From Jaltomata sinuosa (lineage: Eukaryota; Streptophyta; Magnoliopsida; Solanales; Solanaceae): 64,000 bases of DNA. The translations under genes were made by a program, and so were the position numbers. Shown one piece after another: positions 58,975 to 64,000 of the stretch. Every line of letters begins with the position of its first letter. The first letter of the stretch is position 1. The notes under the pieces were generated by a model, which saw only the letters and a list, made by a program, of their open reading frames with translations, did no database searches and was not told where the DNA came from. The stretch spans positions 430,275 through 494,274 of the forward strand of contig QJPP01001908.1 in assembly GCA_003996215.1 (NCBI GenBank), given 5' to 3'.

Positions 58975-61734
58975 TGTCACGGCCTGATTTCTCGGTCATG
59001 ATGGCACCTACAACCCCCCAGTAGGAGAACCAATTCCCATAGCCTGGAACAGTTAGTAATGGGCTACCTTCTAACAGTTCAAGCGGAAGATTAGATACAT
59101 AAGCGGAAGCAAGGGCATAAGGAAGAGAAAATAGATACAAGAGAGATATAATCAAAGCGGAATCTAAACCAACCCAAAAGACCTCGTATCATAGCGTATA
59201 AGAGCCGAACTACATTAGGAGTACAAAGGTCCAAAAGAAATATATACATAATGTCTCCGAAACTATAAGAGTACAAAATACACCAAGTCTCCAAAAACAG
59301 CACCCACACGAGTCTCTGGCGCTCTAACGGTGATGGCCCACACTAGGATCTGCACCAGAAGATGCAGAGGGTAGGGTGAGCATCAAATGCGAAGCATAAG
59401 GTACCTAGTAGGTATCATAGGCCGACTGGGCACATATAAGGTAAAAGAGCAATAGCAGACAAAATAGAAGTAAATAGTCATAGAAATCAACTAAAAGGTA
59501 CACAAGAACTAGCCCAGAGGGAAGACAACCGAAAGCAACATACAAGGCTAGCAGGGAAGATATATACACACAGGCACAAGTGAAAGTAAGAAATAACGCA
59601 CCTGGACTGTTGCAATAACAATATATACATGATAAGTTCTAGAAATGGACAGTATACTGGTAACCTCAAGTATAAAGTATGGGAAGAAGAATAAAGGTAG
59701 ACATGCCCGAAAAAAATGAATTAGTAACCAGCCAAAGCATACCAATCTAAAAACCAGAAGATAACCTCTAGCAGTATCCAATTCCAATACTCATATCCAT
59801 AATAAAATAACAAGAGTCTACCTACAGTCCCCCAGACGCCCATACAACCGTGGAATGAAAACAAGTGAAAACAAACCCTCCGGCATCCCATACTACCGGA
59901 GAATACAATAACAACCAACAAATAAGGATGGTACCTCAAACAATGAATGATATGATGTCATGCTAAAATGAGAGTGATTGTACTACCGTATGTCACCTGC
60001 TTCCGGCAACCTATAAGGCCCAGAAGATAGGATTCATGGAAGGTCGCACTTGTATACCCCTACTACGCCGTATACCCTCCCTCCGTTACCCGCAGCTCGT
60101 AGCTTCTGGTCTGAAATGGCAAGGTCCATGGAGGCCCCCGACCAACATACTAAATGCCCTGCAATCTCAAAACAAATCCTCAAGTAAAGCTTCCTGGAGG
60201 GTATCCAGGTCTAAAATAGTAAGCCCAATAGCTCCAACACTCGGCCCCGCCTAGTCCAGCATCACCAAAGATGCAGTAGTAAAAAAACTCTAGCCCTCAA
60301 CCCCGTCGAGTCCAGTGTAAGTGGAACTAGTGATAAAATATCCTTTAAAACTTCCTTACCCCAAGAAGATCCATTAAAATGGTACCAAAACTCTATTAAA
60401 TCATTTTTACCAAAATGGGCCCCACGAGCTATGCAAGGTTAAGAAAAATACTACCAATAGGACCAAAGCCAAAAACCATAGTAAAACATGGGTAAAACCT
60501 CTTTATATGCATGGACATGATATGATCAAACATAGATAGCCACCCCGCATCTCACAAACAATCCTACGGCCCTGCATAGGCTCCGAAGCTACTCAACAAG
60601 CATAACTAGCCTATAAGGATATCTCTATGTACGGGACACACGGACATTCCCAATAATCCCACCATCTACGTTCCAGAGTCAACAAGGCCTCACAGGACCA
60701 CACGGGTAATAATATCAAGTAATAAGAGTACTACACAGAACGGAGGAAACAAATAGGACGGGTCATTGAAAAGCGGTGAAGGTCTGTGGTACCAACTTAA
60801 TAACCCAACCCAAGGATTGCAGCTAGTACATTTTTCCCGATATATGCTAAGTCTAGGAGTTAAGACCGTAACCTACTTGTGATACGACGACTAGAAGCCC
60901 GAACAACAACGTCCAAGCCCGAATCACTCCGAGAGATCCCTAATGACAATCAAACTATCATAAACATAAATAAAATGCTAAAATGAGTCTAATGATACCC
61001 ATATTTCTACAATTGTAGCCGGGTTGAAATTCGGGTCAAAAGAGGGCCCACGAGGCCCACACCCAAAACCAAAAACAAAAAGAACCACGACGATCCCAAT
61101 GATGCCAAGAAGGCGTGCTCCAAATTTGAGCACAATTGGCAAAGAGAAGGCGCCAAAACAGCCCGCTCAACTTGGGGCTTAAAGATGGAATTTAAGAACT
61201 AAAAATCATAAATTTAGCGAGAATTACTTACCAAGAGGGCAAAATTTAAGCCTAGACAATCAATTCTTTGCACCCACGAACATGCACAAGCTTAGGGGAA
61301 AAATCTATCAGAAAATTCAAGGTTTGGATATGAGCATCAATGGAGGAATTTTAGAGAAAAGAGAAGGAAGCAAGTTGGGGAAGAGGACTTACCAAGATAC
61401 GAAGGAGCACGGATAATCGACGAACAATTAATTACCCAAGGCTTAGAACTGATTTAGAACAAAATGGTGGAGAGAATTTTTAGATTTAGAGTGAGAAAGG
61501 TGTGGAAATTGGTCAGTGCCATCGGTGCTGAAGGCCTCCCACAGGCCAACGCAATCACGCTCCCTGGGCGCCGTTGGCGCTGAAGGCTGGCCTGCAAATA
61601 TTTTTCTACAATTTTTGAAAACTCTCCGGGGAATTCTGGACACAATCGGAACCCGATATTCAAAAACCAATAATCCTAATAGAGTGGAAACGACGTTGCG
61701 GACTTAACAAAATGAATGAAACTTCCATACGAGG
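58975..61734 (-). repeat. K5: chromovirus LTR, minus strand, start truncated
   Basis: On the minus strand it ends GGGGGGTTGTAGGTGCCATC, then ATGACCGAGAAATC and CGTGACA at 58975, like K3. Internal blocks match K3 as well (the CTCCGGTAGTATGGGATGCC words; a GACCTTGCCATTTC / GACCTTGCCATCCG pair). It begins at 61734 about 130 bp inside the LTR, where K6 abuts. A GC-rich block lies at 61530-61595. Confidence 0.82.
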
Positions 61735-64000
61735 TGTCACGACCCGATTTCTTGGTCATGATGGCGCCTACAACCCCCGGTAGGTGAACCAATCCCCGTA
61801 GCCCGGAACAGTTAGTAATGGGCTACTATCTAGCAAATAAGGGAGCAAGACGAATAGATAGATAACATGGATATAAATATATACATATGCGAAAACTAAA
61901 CCAAACCCCAAGACCTGGTATCATAGTACAGAGCAAAAACTACATACATGGAGTGAAAACTATCCAAAAGAATATTTATACAGATGTCTCTGAATGGTAA
62001 TAGAGTACATAAAGCAAAAGATAAACTAAAGCTAAGCTCCGATCGCCAAGAGCTCACCCTCAGCCTGAAGTAGTCTCCAACAGATCTCCAAGCACGAATC
62101 ACAACGATCTAACGGCGATGGCCCACGCTAGGATCTGCACCCAAAGATGCAGGGGTAGGGGTGAGCACCAAATGCGAAGCATAAGGTACCCAGTAGGTAT
62201 CATAGGCCGACTGGGCACATATAAGATAAAAGCGCAGTAATAGACAGAATAGAAGCAAGTAGTCACAGAAATCAACGAAAGGTACACAGGAACTAGCCCA
62301 GAGGGAAATCAACAGAACCACATATGAGGCTAGTAAGCAGAATATACACACCATAGGCACAGGTGAAAGTAAGAAACAACGCACCTGGGGTCCTTGCAAT
62401 AACAGTGTATACAAAATAGGTTTACGAAATGGACGGTATACCGGTAACCTCAAGTGTAAGAAGAAGAGAGAAAGAGTAATGATAGGCATACTCAGAGACA
62501 TGAATCAAGCCCAACTAATCATATCAATTTCACACCCAGCAACTAACAGTCTAGCAGTAACCAATTTCATAATTAACCGTAACAGGGAATAATTCTACAA
62601 GTAAATAGAAAGAGTCTACCTACAGTCCCTCGGCCGCCCATACAACCGAGGAACACAAACAAGTGAAAACAAACCCGCCGGCATCCCATACTACCGGAGC
62701 GTACAATCAGCAAACAGCAAACAAGGGTGGAACCTCGAACCATGAATGATATGATGCATGAAGATCTCAAGTGCCATAGTATCTCTGTATGTACCTCCTC
62801 CAGCGCCGATCCGGCCCAGCAGGTAGGTTCCATGGAAGGACTCTGCCCGTATACCTCTACTCCACCGTATACCCCTCTTCCGGCACACGCAGCCCGTATC
62901 CCCTGGCCCGGATAGCAAGGTCCATGGAGGTCCCAGACCCCATACTAAAACTCAGTATCAGAACATGTATCAAGATAGAGACCCAGTCTCGATATCAAGA
63001 TAGAGACCCAGTCTCGAATATGCATGCCCAGACCCTGTCCAGGACTAAAAATAGTAGGAAAAATATCTCAAAAACCCCTCCAAGGGTGCCCGGGCATAGC
63101 CGGGTCTAAACAGTAAAAAGTCATCTCAGGTGCTCGATCCGACCGAGGCTAAAAATCATCTCAAGTAGCAAGAAAACTCAACTAGTACTCCGGCCCTGCC
63201 GAGTCTAGCGATAATCGTAAAACTGATGATTTTAAACATAATTTTACTTTCTTGCCCAAAAATCTCCACAAGTGAAATCAACCATTTCCAAATCATTTCC
63301 ATCAAAAACGGGCCCCCCGGGCCATGCAAGGTTTAGAAAACAGTGCCAGTATGCCCGAAGCCAAAACCACAGTAAAACATGGATAAAACCTCTTTATATG
63401 TATGGAAATTGTATGATCACACACAATAGTTGCCCCGCAGCTCACAATCAACCTATCGACCCTGCACAGGCCCACAGCTACTCAGCAAGCATAACCAGCC
63501 TAGAAGGATAATTCTATGCCCGGGACTCGCGGACATTCCCAAAATCCCACCTTCTATGTTCCAGAGTCAACAAGGCATCACAGGACCGCAAGGGTAAATA
63601 AAAAATAATGGCAATTACTACAAACAACGGAGGAACAAAAGTAGGCTGACATGAATAAAGCGGTCGAGGTCTGTAGTGCCAACATAATAGTCCAACCCAA
63701 GGATGCCCATTAATACAATTTTATTCTATATATGCGGAGTCTAGGGAAATTAAACCATAACCTACCTGTCGTCCGACGACAAGCTGCTGGAACAACGATG
63801 TCCAAGCTCGAACCACTCCGAGAAAATCCAAAACTAAATCGGAATCGGATTCGGATTTGGGACGGAATAACTTGACGTAGATAATTGATTTTCTACAATC
63901 AATTTAATATAACTATAACATTAAATTGGTTCCACCAAATATTCTCCACGGTAAGAACATATATCTCAATTTGCAACTACTGCTAACCATATCTCACAAT
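61735..64000 (-). repeat. K6: chromovirus LTR, minus strand, continues beyond window
   Basis: It ends (minus strand) with TGACCAAGAAATCGGGTCGT then GACA at 61735. It is closely related to the K3 LTR over its whole visible length, for example the shared frame MSLSMPIITLSLF. The start lies right of the window. It probably inserted into K5, since K5 lacks only its first 130 bp. Confidence 0.85.

Noticed and set aside
1..64000. CRISPR array, rRNA, tRNA or bacterial operon signals
   Set aside because: The tandem arrays lack spaced identical repeats with unique spacers. No rRNA or tRNA sequence was recognised, and the only tRNA-like words are primer sites. The content is plant nuclear DNA.

Overview
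This window is nuclear plant DNA made almost entirely of nested LTR retrotransposons, with one LINE. No intact host gene, rRNA, tRNA or CRISPR array was recognised. The plant call rests on a Tat/Ogre-like gag, Tekay/Del-like chromoviruses with gag-protease-RT-RNase H-integrase-chromodomain order and a tRNA-Met-type primer site, Athila-like elements with a TGGCGC..GGGGA primer site, and a plant L1-type LINE. The mix of LTR types reminds me of Solanaceae (pepper, potato, tobacco), but that is an inference from memory. The depth of nesting suggests pericentromeric heterochromatin.

Layout, with working names. T1 (1-12601, +) is a Tat/Ogre-like element with a broken gag, no recognisable pol, a repeat-rich 3' region and a 4.7-kb 3' LTR. 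It sits inside an old chromovirus LTR, K1 (12602-17538), which is also split by a 5'-truncated LINE (14152-16683, -). Scraps of minus-strand chromovirus follow (17540-18315). K2 (18316-25631, +) is a decayed chromovirus with a truncated 5' LTR and a full 3' LTR.

From 24122 to 45114 lies a tandem direct duplication of about 5.4 kb. Each copy holds the end of the K2 LTR, about 690 bp of sequence outside the named elements (possibly part of a gene leader and exon), the 3' end of an Athila-like element H (-), and the start of an Athila-like LTR G (+). Copy 1 is interrupted by K3 (26179-36307, +), the best-preserved chromovirus here; copy 2 keeps the empty site. G continues past copy 2 with a broken gag and a protease domain (44693-48459). 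It is followed by a truncated minus-strand chromovirus, F (48460-53952), and the 3' end of another Athila-like element, J (53973-55920, -). The right edge is a chromovirus LTR, K4 (55921-58974, +), then two minus-strand chromovirus LTRs, K5 (58975-61734) and K6 (61735-64000).

Every coding region is broken by stops or frameshifts, or is only a fragment, so no functional protein set is present. The more unusual signals are structural: the duplication with 3-bp microhomology; an older-looking K3 block with a truncated 5' LTR and no target duplication inside one copy; a 69-bp exact copy of G gag inside the F LTR; a 30-bp-arm palindrome where K4 meets K5; short palindromes at LTR 5' ends in two superclades; and GC-rich repeat blocks just upstream of several LTR TATA boxes.
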